Origin: Candidatus Vicinibacter affinis
Lineage (GTDB): Bacteria; Bacteroidota; Bacteroidia; Chitinophagales; Saprospiraceae
Direction: 5' to 3'
NCBI GenBank assembly: GCA_016714365.1
Contig: JADJNH010000005.1
Location: forward strand, 248,001 to 312,000
DNA length: 64,000 bases
Position 1 is the stretch's first letter; each line of letters starts with the position of its first letter. The notes beneath the pieces were generated by a model. It did not search any database. It worked only from the letters and a program-made list of their open reading frames with translations, and had not been told where the DNA came from. Shown one piece after another: positions 44,494 through 53,441 of the stretch. The position numbers and the translations under genes are program-made.

Positions 44494-46929
44494 TTATTTA
44501 GTTTTATTTTTTACATATTTTTCAAGCCAGGAATCCATTTCCCAAAGCATGTGCAAAATATTTTCACGCGCCGAATATCCATGACTCTCGAATGGGAGAA
44601 TAACCATCCTTGCTTTTCCACCATTGCCCTTAATGGCCTGAAAAAATCGTTCTGTCTGCATGGTAAAGGTTCCGGAATTATTATCAGATTCTCCGTGAAT
44701 AAGTAAAATCGGACTTTTGATTTGATGGGCATAATTGAAAGGAGACATTTCATTGTATTTATCTTGTGCTTGCCAATAAGTCCTTTCCTCAGATTGAAAA
44801 CCAAAAGGGGTAAGGCTTCTGTTGTAAGCACCGGATCTGGCTATGCCAGCAACAAATAAATTGGAATGAGCAAGAAGATTGGCTGTCATAAATGCTCCAT
44901 ATGAATGACCCATTACCGCGCATCTTGCAGGATCGATATAACCTAAAGAATCAACAGCTTTAATTGCAGCTTCAGCATCTGCTACCAATTGTTCGAGATA
45001 GGTATCGTTTGGTTCCTCATCACCCTTACCGATTATTGGAAATTGGGTATTCTCTAAAACAGCAAAACCTCTGGTTACCCAAAACAAGGGTGAGGCCCAA
45101 TTAATACTGTTAAAGAAATGAGGAGAATCTTTAACTTGACCAGCAGTTTTGTCATCTTTAAATTCTTCAGGATATGCTTCCATAAGGAGGGGTAACCGAC
45201 CGTCTTTTGATGGGTTGTAGCCAACAGGAAGATAAAGCGTTGCAGACAAGGAAACCCCATCTTTACGCAGATAGTGGATCTTCTTCTTGGTAATATTTTC
45301 AATTGATTTATAAGGGTTTTCCCGAAAGGTAACGGACTCAGGCTTTTGTTTGGATGTTAAATCTCTTATATAAAGGTTTGGAAATGAAGTTGGACTTTGT
45401 ATGCTTGTTAGTAATAATTTAGAGTTAATGTCAAGAACTCTCACAAGCTTTTCATAAGTTGAAACACCATCCGCTTGCCACAAACGGTTTCTGACAAAAG
45501 AGCTTAAATCAATTTCGTCAAGAAAAGGTCTATTTCCAACGGGAGAATAACCTTCTCCATTCAAATATGCTTTTTTATAATCCTTACTTAAAAGTAAGAC
45601 CTCACGATTTGATTTTTCGTCGTATTTTGATATAAAAGAACCTGGGTTGTTGTAAAGATCTTCACTTGATCTGTCGAAAATCACCTTAATACTTTTGGAC
45701 GAGACGGAATCCAAACTATTAGAGGGATCGATAATATATGTTTTGGTATTCCTATTTTTCCACCAGCGGTCCTCTACAATCGCAAGATTTTCATTTGCAA
45801 AAATTATATTAGCAAAACGGTTTTTAATAAAACATATACTTTTAGGAACATTAAATGGGGCATCAGAAATAAACAACTGGTCTCGGAATTCTCTCTCTAT
45901 TGTTGGGTTTCCACCATCGGTAGCTTCACACCAAAAGAGAGTTGCAGGTTTATCTGAACGCCAAAATATGTTTCTTTTACCGGCTTCAACAGCATCAAAA
46001 CTGGTTGATTTCAGATCGTTAAGTGGCCTGTTGTAAAAGGTTTTAACAAAAACACCATTGCTGTTATAAATATTAAATTTGCTGGGGAAAAAACCAAGAC
46101 TTAAAGTATAACTGTAAGGTTTTGACAGCTCTTCTGTCAGGAGGAATTTTCCATCAGGAGAAAAGCTAAAACTTTTATACACCGCCACCCCTAAAAAGTC
46201 TTGCGTCGGAAGCTCACCTTCAGGGTAAACTTTTACCAATGTACATGCAGCGTAATAATCAAAACGACCCTCGTCTTGCTGGTTTTTCAAAAGATCTTGA
46301 AAAGTTCTAGCAGGTAATTTTTCGCCAGTAGTTTCCTGGATAATCGGGCCTTTAGGTAAATCGCGGGTATCTGATAATCTGGATTTAGCACCTTTTGATC
46401 TGCAAATAATAAAACTTTCATCTTCAGCCCAAGAATATGAATTTCCTAATATACTATTGATACCTTGGTTTAGAATTTCTTTTGCTTTACCAGTTTTTAG
46501 GTTAATTACCCAAAGGCTTAAATGATCTTTATATACCTGAATGAAGGAGAAGTAATTTTCCCTTGGACTAAATGAGTAGGATTGAAATTTTAATGGAAAA
46601 GGAAGATCTTGAATATTAATTTGACTTTTATTTTTAACGTTCTGAATAGTTAGGGAAGTGAAATACAGGTTCCGGGATGAATTAAAATTTTCGGGATTAA
46701 AACGAAGACCAGCTAATTTGATTTCCGGTTCGGCTAAGTCTTCTAATGATTTATAATTTGGTTTATCAATTAGGGCCAGATATTTGCTATGACGACTCAA
46801 TGCCGTTTGCGAAGGAGTCTTGGCTTCTGCTAGAGCAAGAATGGGTTCAGGAGGTGTTTGAAACCCTACCTGTGCAAAAAGACAAACCCAAAAAAAATTA
46901 AGCGAAATGAAGGAAAATATCTTTTTCAT
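44494..46929 (-). CDS. Secreted S9-family prolyl-oligopeptidase-like peptidase
   Basis: An 811-residue exported peptidase with a signal peptide (MKKIFSFISLNFFWVCLFAQ). The first ~560 residues form a beta-propeller-like region that restricts access. The C-terminal alpha/beta-hydrolase domain carries the triad: Ser in MGHSYGAFMTANLL, Asp in LLIHGESDNNSGTF and His in LPFESHGYS. It is similar to glutamyl/dipeptidyl peptidases of the S9 family found in Bacteroidota, whose substrates are peptides in the periplasm or medium. The ATG at 46929 is favoured over the frame extending to 46971, because the signal peptide starts there. Confidence 0.92.
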   Translation of the reverse strand: MKKIFSFISLNFFWVCLFAQVGFQTPPEPILALAEAKTPSQTALSRHSKYLALIDKPNYKSLEDLAEPEIKLAGLRFNPENFNSSRNLYFTSLTIQNVKNKSQINIQDLPFPLKFQSYSFSPRENYFSFIQVYKDHLSLWVINLKTGKAKEILNQGINSILGNSYSWAEDESFIICRSKGAKSRLSDTRDLPKGPIIQETTGEKLPARTFQDLLKNQQDEGRFDYYAACTLVKVYPEGELPTQDFLGVAVYKSFSFSPDGKFLLTEELSKPYSYTLSLGFFPSKFNIYNSNGVFVKTFYNRPLNDLKSTSFDAVEAGKRNIFWRSDKPATLFWCEATDGGNPTIEREFRDQLFISDAPFNVPKSICFIKNRFANIIFANENLAIVEDRWWKNRNTKTYIIDPSNSLDSVSSKSIKVIFDRSSEDLYNNPGSFISKYDEKSNREVLLLSKDYKKAYLNGEGYSPVGNRPFLDEIDLSSFVRNRLWQADGVSTYEKLVRVLDINSKLLLTSIQSPTSFPNLYIRDLTSKQKPESVTFRENPYKSIENITKKKIHYLRKDGVSLSATLYLPVGYNPSKDGRLPLLMEAYPEEFKDDKTAGQVKDSPHFFNSINWASPLFWVTRGFAVLENTQFPIIGKGDEEPNDTYLEQLVADAEAAIKAVDSLGYIDPARCAVMGHSYGAFMTANLLAHSNLFVAGIARSGAYNRSLTPFGFQSEERTYWQAQDKYNEMSPFNYAHQIKSPILLIHGESDNNSGTFTMQTERFFQAIKGNGGKARMVILPFESHGYSARENILHMLWEMDSWLEKYVKNKTK

Positions 46930-47195
46930 TGACAAAAATTTATTTTTTTGTAAAAATAGAGAAAATTGCACCAGGTGACAAGAAATTAGAATCCTTATTA
47001 ATTTTACAAAACACTAATAATCAATTGATTATAAAAATGGCTTATGATTGTGCTATTCTAATCCAGATAATAACTTAAATAGCTAAAACCGAGAAATGGT
47101 AAATCAAACTTCTCTAATAATAAGTTAGAGTAAAGAATGCCACTTATATTTAAACAAATATATAGGATCTAACAAGGGTTGTTAGAAATAAAGAG

Positions 47196-47269
47196 TAGCG
47201 TGGGGGAGGCTTGAACTCCCGACCTTGCGATTATGAATCGCACGCTCTGACCAGCTGAGCTACCACGCC
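47196..47269 (-). tRNA. tRNA with CAT anticodon (elongator Met, or Ile2)
   Basis: A 74-nt cloverleaf: acceptor GGCGTGG with CCACGCT (a G1-T72 wobble), D-arm GCTCAGCTGGTCAGAGC and anticodon stem TGCGA/TCGCA around TTCATAA. The T-arm is GGGAG-TTCAAGC-CTCCC and the discriminator is A. The anticodon CAT occupies 47233-47235. The anticodon stem lacks the three G-C pairs of initiator tRNA. Elongator Met and lysidine-modified Ile2 (TilS substrate) cannot be told apart with certainty here. No CCA is encoded. Confidence 0.92.
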
Positions 47270-47423
47270 AAGGAGGCGCAAAGGTAAAACAAAAAAAGAA
47301 ATCAAGAATTAAAGAACTTTAGCAAAACTATAAAATCTTCTACCATTCAAAATAAGGTAATCGAAATACCAAATGCAAAGAACTTACTGCAAACAAACTC
47401 TGCGTATTAAGCATATCAGATTA

Positions 47424-48905
47424 TTATTTACATACCCCCAACCGTATTATTCCTGCTCTCGCCTTTTGATGTATGCTATGAGCAAATTGTTGAGGATGCG
47501 TTTTTAAAGTATTTCTATATGCTTGGCAGGATTTTTCAAAATCACCAATAATCTCCCAAATTTGTCCAGAATATAGAAGAGAAGCTGAGGCGTAAAAAGT
47601 TTTATACGTGACATCGAATTTTATGGCATCATTAAAGTATAAAAGAGCCCCATTAAACTCTTTCTTAGATTGTAAAATACGCCCCATCCTATATGCACAC
47701 TCTGTTTTTAACTTTGGATTCTCATAATAAGTGGCAATGCGAGTTTCAAGAAGCTTTAATGACCGAGAGGCGTAACCTCCATCGAAAAGAAGTCTACATT
47801 TTAATAATATTAAGTCAGGAATATCATTTGTCAAATAGTCATTTTGTGCTTTTTTGTCTTCATCTGTCTTTGTATTTCCAATCATTCCAATTTTACTTTG
47901 ATAAAATTTAAACAAGTTCAGGTCACTTTTTAATAAAGCACACCAACTTAATTTTTGGTAGGTTTCTTTTATGTAGCTGTTTCCATGAAAATGCTCTAAA
48001 TATTTTTTAAAATCAATTTCTGCAGCACCATTTAGCTGTTGCAGCTTTGTTAAACCCTCCATAAAAAACAAATAAGGAAAAATTTCTTTTTTAGTTTCTG
48101 AAATTAAAGAAAGACAAATAATGGCTTCCTCATTTTTAAATGATTTCATTGCAAGCCTGGCCTCAATAAAGGTGCTCATAGGATTCAAATTACAAAATTC
48201 AGAACTCTTCTTCCAGAACAAATAACCCTCCTCCGGTTTGTTTTCTAAGAATGAAATAATTAAAGCATTCGCAGCAGTGGATTCTAAATAGAAAAGATCT
48301 GCATTATTTTTTGCATAATTCAAAAACAAATTTGTTTCTTTTTTACCAAGAGATATGGATCCATTTAAATTAATCAAATTTTTTATCCATGAAAATTCAT
48401 CTGGAATAGACCCAACCAAAGAATGTAGAACCCCCAACGATTTATATGTATACATAAAATGTGGGTATTTCTGTTTAGTTTCTTCTAATATAGTTAAAGC
48501 TTTTCGAAAGTCAGTAAATGCAATCAACGAGGAACCCATCTTTAATTCCAACAGAGCCCATTGTAATAAAACTTCACTTGTGAGAAACGACTTCCATTCT
48601 ACTGGAAGAGATGAATTTTTTATTTTTTTTAAACGCAAATTCTTAAAAGACTTTCTTTTATTAAAAAGATAAAGATTTTCACTAATGAAGATTTCAAAAA
48701 AATCGAGCTCATTAGCCATTAATACATAAGCATAATTGGTTTTTTGTTGTGTATCACAAAAGAGCAAATCTCTGGCATAATTGAAATCCAGATTTAATAT
48801 TGAATTATATATTCTTTTTACTGGTCCTTCAAATTGGACAAAGTCGCTGGCAAGGACATCTGTCTGAAAGATTAAACAGAAACAAAATAAAACCAATTTA
48901 TGCAT
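47424..48905 (-). CDS. TPR-repeat protein, exported
   Basis: A 493-residue protein with a signal peptide (MHKLVLFCFCLIFQTDVLAS). The body is helical, with TPR-like repeats such as FNGALLYFNDAIKFDVTYKTFYAS and FEKSCQAYRNTLKTHPQQF near the C-terminus, preceded by degenerate repeats (SSLIAFTDFRKALTILEE). It is probably periplasmic or surface-linked and acts in protein-protein contacts. No partner gene is evident; the neighbours are a tRNA and exonuclease III. Function unknown. Confidence 0.82.
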   Translation of the reverse strand: MHKLVLFCFCLIFQTDVLASDFVQFEGPVKRIYNSILNLDFNYARDLLFCDTQQKTNYAYVLMANELDFFEIFISENLYLFNKRKSFKNLRLKKIKNSSLPVEWKSFLTSEVLLQWALLELKMGSSLIAFTDFRKALTILEETKQKYPHFMYTYKSLGVLHSLVGSIPDEFSWIKNLINLNGSISLGKKETNLFLNYAKNNADLFYLESTAANALIISFLENKPEEGYLFWKKSSEFCNLNPMSTFIEARLAMKSFKNEEAIICLSLISETKKEIFPYLFFMEGLTKLQQLNGAAEIDFKKYLEHFHGNSYIKETYQKLSWCALLKSDLNLFKFYQSKIGMIGNTKTDEDKKAQNDYLTNDIPDLILLKCRLLFDGGYASRSLKLLETRIATYYENPKLKTECAYRMGRILQSKKEFNGALLYFNDAIKFDVTYKTFYASASLLYSGQIWEIIGDFEKSCQAYRNTLKTHPQQFAHSIHQKARAGIIRLGVCK

Positions 48906-48927
48906 TCTTTATGAAAAATGGGAAAGG

Positions 48928-49695
48928 TCAGATATCATAAACACCTTCAACAGGACAGTGGTCAGAGAAGCGAATTTCTCTATGATGTTTATAGTCTCTA
49001 ACTAAATTCCCAAAAGGTTTTGAAATGGATTGATAGTCTATTCTCCAGCCTTTATTTTTATTGTATGACCCGGCACGATAACTCCACCAACTGAATGCCT
49101 GAAGTTCAGGAAAGACAACACGAAAACTATCTTCAAATAATTCATTATACCAAGCATTTAACCAAGCTCTTTCTTCAGGTCTGTAACCACTAGGGTTATC
49201 TTTTCTTTGAGGATTATGTATATCAAGTTCTTTATGAACGATGTTGTAATCCCCGACTAGGATTAATTTTTTTCTTTCATATAAAAGGTTCTTAATCCAG
49301 GGATAAATATCTTGTAAAAACCTCATTTTAAACAAGTGTCTTTCTTCACCAGAGGATCCGGAAGGGAAATATGCATTCATAACAGACCAATCTCCAAAAT
49401 CTAATCGAATAAACCGACCTTCCCGATCATAGGTCTCTATTCCACAACCAAAATGTACTTTATCAGGAATCTCTTTAGTTAAAACAAGGACTCCACTGTA
49501 ACCCTTTTTTTCAGCACAATGCCAATAGGCTCTATAACCTAAGGATAGATACATTTCAGGATCAGCATATGAGATGTCCATTTTCGTCTCTTGAAGACAG
49601 ATGATATCAAAATCACATTTTCTCAACCACTCATTGAAACCCTTTTGCACAGCAGATCTTAACCCGTTTACGTTAAAACTAACTATCCTTTTCAT
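48928..49695 (-). CDS. xth: Exodeoxyribonuclease III / AP endonuclease
   Basis: A 255-residue Mg-dependent DNA-repair nuclease of the EEP superfamily that incises abasic sites. The motifs are FNVNGLRSA (Asn), LQETK (catalytic Glu), GDYNIVHKELDIHNP (catalytic Asp/Asn), SWWSYR and RFSDHCPV (catalytic Asp-His at the end). The length is typical for the XthA family. It lies 22 bp upstream (in transcription) of the TPR gene and may be co-transcribed with it. Confidence 0.95.
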   Translation of the reverse strand: MKRIVSFNVNGLRSAVQKGFNEWLRKCDFDIICLQETKMDISYADPEMYLSLGYRAYWHCAEKKGYSGVLVLTKEIPDKVHFGCGIETYDREGRFIRLDFGDWSVMNAYFPSGSSGEERHLFKMRFLQDIYPWIKNLLYERKKLILVGDYNIVHKELDIHNPQRKDNPSGYRPEERAWLNAWYNELFEDSFRVVFPELQAFSWWSYRAGSYNKNKGWRIDYQSISKPFGNLVRDYKHHREIRFSDHCPVEGVYDI

Positions 49696-49759
49696 ATATG
49701 AATTTGAAGTTGAAGATAGTTAAAAGGAGTGCTATAAAGAAAATAGACTTTGAATTAAA

Positions 49760-50698
49760 TCAAGAATTCAAGACAGTAAGTTCTTTTACATCGAAAGTGC
49801 TTAAATTTTCAAACTGATTTATCCGTTTATAAATTTCATCTTGATTTAGATTCTTCAATTTTGAAAGGCTAAAATCTTCTACGCAAAAAGAAGCCATTAC
49901 ACTGCCATAAATTATTGCTGTTTTCATATTATTAAAACTAATATCATTAGTTCTAGCCAGGTATCCCACCATTCCTCCTGCAAAGCTATCTCCGGCACCC
50001 GTTGGGTCAAGGACATCTGCTACCGGTAAACCAGGAGCAAAAAATATTTGATTTTCATAAAACAGTAATGCACCATGTTCTCCTTTCTTAATTACCAGGT
50101 ATTTGGGTCCCATTTTGTGGATAACAGCAGCAGCTTTAACTAATGATCTTTCTCCTGATAGCTGACGAGCTTCTTCATCATTTACTGTAAGGACATCAAC
50201 CCTGGGCAATAATTTCATTAATTCGTCCATCGCCACATCCATCCAAAAATTCATTGTATCAAGAATAACTAGTTTTGGGGGATCAGAAAGTTGATCAAGA
50301 ATAGAAGCTTGGATGGAAGGTGTAAGATTTCCAAGCATTATAAATTTGCTCGATTGGAAACTTTTAGGCAGTATAGGGCTGAAATCTTCTAAAACATTTA
50401 AGTCAGTTATGAGCGTGTCGCGACCATTCATATCATTATGATAACGACCAGACCAATAAAATGATTTTTTACCTTGAACTCGTACCAGCCCATCAGTTTT
50501 TACCCCACGACTGACCAAAGCTTCAATCTCACTTTCAGGAAAATCATCTCCAATAATTGAAACTAAATTTATGTGGTCATACCAATATGAAGCAGCCCAA
50601 CTAATGTATGTACATGCACCACCAATTACATGATCAACTTTGCCAAATGGTGTTTCAATGCTGTCAAAGGCCATGGTTCCAACAGTAAGTATGCTCAT
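49760..50698 (-). CDS. PfkB-family carbohydrate/nucleoside kinase
   Basis: A 312-residue ribokinase-fold kinase. The C-terminal PfkB signature DPTGAGDSFAGGMVGYLA includes the catalytic Asp, the N-terminal substrate-side motif GGACTYISWAASYW is present, and VNDEEARQLSGE is the usual NxxE-containing section. The true substrate cannot be told. In Bacteroidota similar short PfkB proteins occur as single genes of unassigned sugar or nucleoside specificity. It is separated by about 60 bp from the exonuclease III gene on the same strand. Confidence 0.92.
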   Translation of the reverse strand: MSILTVGTMAFDSIETPFGKVDHVIGGACTYISWAASYWYDHINLVSIIGDDFPESEIEALVSRGVKTDGLVRVQGKKSFYWSGRYHNDMNGRDTLITDLNVLEDFSPILPKSFQSSKFIMLGNLTPSIQASILDQLSDPPKLVILDTMNFWMDVAMDELMKLLPRVDVLTVNDEEARQLSGERSLVKAAAVIHKMGPKYLVIKKGEHGALLFYENQIFFAPGLPVADVLDPTGAGDSFAGGMVGYLARTNDISFNNMKTAIIYGSVMASFCVEDFSLSKLKNLNQDEIYKRINQFENLSTFDVKELTVLNS

Positions 50699-50719
50699 TT
50701 TTAGTATTTATTGTCTAAT

Positions 50720-50747
50720 AAAAAAGCCCTGCTTTATGCAAGGCTTT
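50720..50747 (-). terminator. Intrinsic terminator after tRNA-Asn
   Basis: On the minus strand, arms GCCTTGC and GCAGGGC (one G-T) around ATAAA are followed by a T-run, directly downstream of the tRNA-Asn 3' end. Confidence 0.75.
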
Positions 50748-50756
50748 CAAAACGTG

Positions 50757-50830
50757 CGCCCCTTCTTGGGCTCGAACCAAGGACCTACGGATTAACAGTC
50801 CGACGCTCTAACCAACTGAGCTAAAGAGGC
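50757..50830 (-). tRNA. tRNA-Asn (anticodon GTT)
   Basis: A 74-nt cloverleaf with acceptor GCCTCTT / AAGGGGC (one wobble), D-arm GCTCAGTTGGTTAGAGC and T-arm CTTGG-TTCGAGC-CCAAG. The anticodon GTT is at 50794-50796 and the discriminator G is typical of Asn. No CCA is encoded. Confidence 0.96.
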
Positions 50831-50930
50831 TTTTTAAATATCGAGGTGCAAAGATATAAACCCGTTTGAAAAGCACAAGTAAAAACGATCAAATTCTTTA
50901 AGAATTACGAATTAAAGCTGAACAATCCCA

Positions 50931-51944
50931 TTATTGAATCAAGATCGTTTCCATACCCCAAGCATTGTTTTCATCAATTACCTGAACCATGTAGGTTCCT
51001 TTAGGCCATTTATTAACATTAATTATGTGTTTTGAGGAAACCATCTTATCTTGATAAACGACTTTGCCAGAGGGGTCAACAACGTTAACTTGTTGATTTT
51101 TAATATTTTGTGTTCCTAAATCGATAATAAGTAAATCCTTTACCGGATTTGGACTGACAGTTATTTGGATCACTTTGGATGGATCAAGCCCAGATAAGGT
51201 AGGTTTTACTAGAAAGAATGCAAAAGTATCGTTTTCAATATCTGGTCCAAACTCTACTTCAGAAGCAGTATAACTAGCAATGGGCTCAGGATACCCTGGA
51301 GAATAAAAATTATACACAACATCAGTTTGAGAACCAATGGGTGTTGAACCTAATGATAAAATTGCAGTGCTTCTGGTTGTCAATTTAAGGCAGTTGAATG
51401 TCCCGGCAGTAGTTTTGATTGTTCCCCAAGCTTCTGCTTTATTATTGGAAGCGAATTCTACCTGAATTGGGCCGAATTCTGAATCAAATGTTGCTGAACT
51501 TGTGTCTTCAAAACTAGTCCCAAAAGTAAATGGCAGCACGACTACGGTCAAACCAGAATTAAGAAGCGTCGGAGGTTCTCCGGAGGCATCTGATTCGCCA
51601 AGGAATTCTATCAAATTATTGGTTTTTCTATAAAATTGATAATAAGCAGAACTATCTCTACCACTCTGAATTGCGAAAGTAGCTTGAGGAAAAAGATTCG
51701 AATTTGGTAATCCGGAAGGATTCACTACAACGGTTGTATCAGGAGAAATAACCAGAATGTCCGCAGGGCTAAAATCCCAAGAAACGTTACCTCCTAAAGA
51801 TTCAACACTAACAGGACTTATATAATTAGCATCTAACTGTTTTTCTATTACTTTCAAGCCTATACTTGGAGAACTGTTATAAATAGGTTGAGCCAAAGCA
51901 GCTCCGGAAATAATTGAAAAACAAAGAAGAAGGAACTTTTTCAT
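50931..51944 (-). CDS. Secreted protein with type IX secretion sorting domain
   Basis: A 337-residue protein with a signal peptide (MKKFLLLCFSIISGAALAQ). It has a central beta-rich region of about 200 residues without recognised family. The C-terminal ~80 residues form a T9SS type A sorting domain (ITVSPNPVKDLLIIDL ... VVDPSGKVVYQDK ... WPKGTYMVQVID). The protein is thus sent across the outer membrane by the type IX system and probably attached to the surface. The ATG at 51944 fits the signal peptide; a longer frame starts at 51968. The cargo's role is unknown. Confidence 0.85.
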   Translation of the reverse strand: MKKFLLLCFSIISGAALAQPIYNSSPSIGLKVIEKQLDANYISPVSVESLGGNVSWDFSPADILVISPDTTVVVNPSGLPNSNLFPQATFAIQSGRDSSAYYQFYRKTNNLIEFLGESDASGEPPTLLNSGLTVVVLPFTFGTSFEDTSSATFDSEFGPIQVEFASNNKAEAWGTIKTTAGTFNCLKLTTRSTAILSLGSTPIGSQTDVVYNFYSPGYPEPIASYTASEVEFGPDIENDTFAFFLVKPTLSGLDPSKVIQITVSPNPVKDLLIIDLGTQNIKNQQVNVVDPSGKVVYQDKMVSSKHIINVNKWPKGTYMVQVIDENNAWGMETILIQ

Positions 51945-52089
51945 AAAATATAATTTAATTGACCACAAGATAATCTAAAAATTTAACACCATAAAAATTT
52001 TAACAAATTTACCTTCTTCACGCAATATAATCCCCCTTGCTGAATTTGCGAAAATAAAAGAAGTACCTTTATACTTGAAATAAAAACAG

Positions 52090-52851
52090 TTGAAAGCAAA
52101 AAAATCATTTGGACAACATTTTCTAATAGATCAGGAAATTATAAATAAAATTATCGATGCTATATTAAAAATAGATTCCAAGAATGTTTTGGAAATAGGT
52201 CCAGGAAAAGCCGCAATAACCAAATTGCTTATTAGAAAAGTTGAAAATTTCAAGGCAGTCGATGCAGACAAGGATATGTTTGAGTTTTTGGTCAAACAAT
52301 TTCCAAATAAGAAGAATGTATTTATACTTCAAGATGTTTTGAAGACCAACTTTGAGGAAATCTTCAAAGGTGAAGAGTTTTTACTTTGTGGAAACTTTCC
52401 ATATAACATTTCCTCACAAATTATTTTCAAAGCACTAGAAAACAATCATCTTGTACCAGAGTTTCTGGGGATGTTCCAGAAAGAAATGGCTCACAGAATT
52501 GTGGCAAAGCCCAGAACAAAAGACTATGGGATACTTTCAGTTCTTTGTGCTTTGGTTTTTGAGAGAGAACTTTTGTTCGACATATCACCCGAGAGCTTTT
52601 CGCCTCCACCATCAATCATGTCAAGCTTTGTATACCTTAAAAGGAAAAAACACGATATTGATAAGGAAACTTTTTCAAAACTTAAGACCTTTGTAAAAAT
52701 GTCATTTCAATTCAGAAGGAAAACCTTACGAAATAATTTGAAAACTTCGAATATTCCTTTGGATGAATTAAAAGATGAATATTATGATAAGAGGCCGGAA
52801 GAAATTTTACCAGAAGAATTTCTAAGACTCACGAAGAAATTTTTAATATGA
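52090..52851 (+). CDS. rsmA: 16S rRNA dimethyladenosine methyltransferase
   Basis: A 253-residue SAM-dependent enzyme that dimethylates two adenines in the 3' end of 16S rRNA. It has the N-terminal KKSFGQHFL signature, SAM motif LEIGPGKAAITKLL, the catalytic N-x-P-Y as CGNFPYNISSQ, and a helical C-terminal domain (MSFQFRRKTLRNNL). The start is a TTG codon at 52090 (MKAKKSFGQ), fixed by homology to the usual N-terminus. It is divergent from the T9SS protein gene and upstream of the YqeY gene on the same strand. Confidence 0.96.
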   Translation: MKAKKSFGQHFLIDQEIINKIIDAILKIDSKNVLEIGPGKAAITKLLIRKVENFKAVDADKDMFEFLVKQFPNKKNVFILQDVLKTNFEEIFKGEEFLLCGNFPYNISSQIIFKALENNHLVPEFLGMFQKEMAHRIVAKPRTKDYGILSVLCALVFERELLFDISPESFSPPPSIMSSFVYLKRKKHDIDKETFSKLKTFVKMSFQFRRKTLRNNLKTSNIPLDELKDEYYDKRPEEILPEEFLRLTKKFLI

Positions 52852-52884
52852 TCAGCTTACTGTTATTACCTTTGATAAAAAAAT

Positions 52885-53337
52885 ATGGGATTTCAAGATA
52901 GGATTAATCAAGATCTAAAAGAAGCAATGAAGGCAAAGAATGAAAATTCTTTGCGAGCCATCAGAGCTATTAAGGCTGCAATTTTGCTAGCGAACACAGA
53001 TGGAAGTGGTCAGGAAATGACAGAAGAACGAGGCATACAAATACTTCAAAAGTTAGTTAAGCAGAGAAAAGAGTCTTTGGAAATTTATGAGAAACAAGGA
53101 CGAGAAGATTTAGCAGCAATAGAAAGGCAAGAAATTCAAGTGCTTATTAAGTATTTGCCAGAACAAATGAGTGAAGAGGAGCTCAGAAGTACAATATTAA
53201 CTTTAATCCAGGATTTAGGTGCTACAAGTGCGGGCGATCTTGGGAGAGTGATGGGGGTAGCATCTAAGCAGTTGGCTGGAAAAGCTGACGGGAAGTCAAT
53301 TTCTTCGATTGTTAAAGACCTGCTGTCTAAAGGTTAA
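52885..53337 (+). CDS. GatB/YqeY-domain protein
   Basis: A 150-residue YqeY-like protein, all helical, with the conserved segments LRAIRAIKAAIL, KLVKQRKESLEIYEKQGREDLA, EIQVLIKYLPEQMSEEEL and DLGRVMGVASKQLAGKADGKSI. It matches the C-terminal tRNA-binding domain of the GatB amidotransferase subunit, which suggests tRNA contact. The cellular role is not proven. It follows rsmA by 33 bp. Confidence 0.95.
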   Translation: MGFQDRINQDLKEAMKAKNENSLRAIRAIKAAILLANTDGSGQEMTEERGIQILQKLVKQRKESLEIYEKQGREDLAAIERQEIQVLIKYLPEQMSEEELRSTILTLIQDLGATSAGDLGRVMGVASKQLAGKADGKSISSIVKDLLSKG

Positions 53338-53390
53338 ATCACAAATTCAAATTTTAGTTTCCAGGTTAATAACAGGATTTAATTTGCCTA

Positions 53391-53408
53391 TTTCCAAATT
53401 CTTGGAAA
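53391..53408. other. Short perfect hairpin upstream of OPT transporter
   Basis: TTTCCAA-ATTC-TTGGAAA, a perfect 7-bp inverted repeat between the YqeY and OPT genes, 4 bp before a -7-like TATCTTTA (53413-53420). No T-run follows, so it may be an operator and not a terminator. Confidence 0.35.
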
Positions 53409-53441
53409 GGTTTATCTTTAAGCCTCAATCAAGAAAATTTT

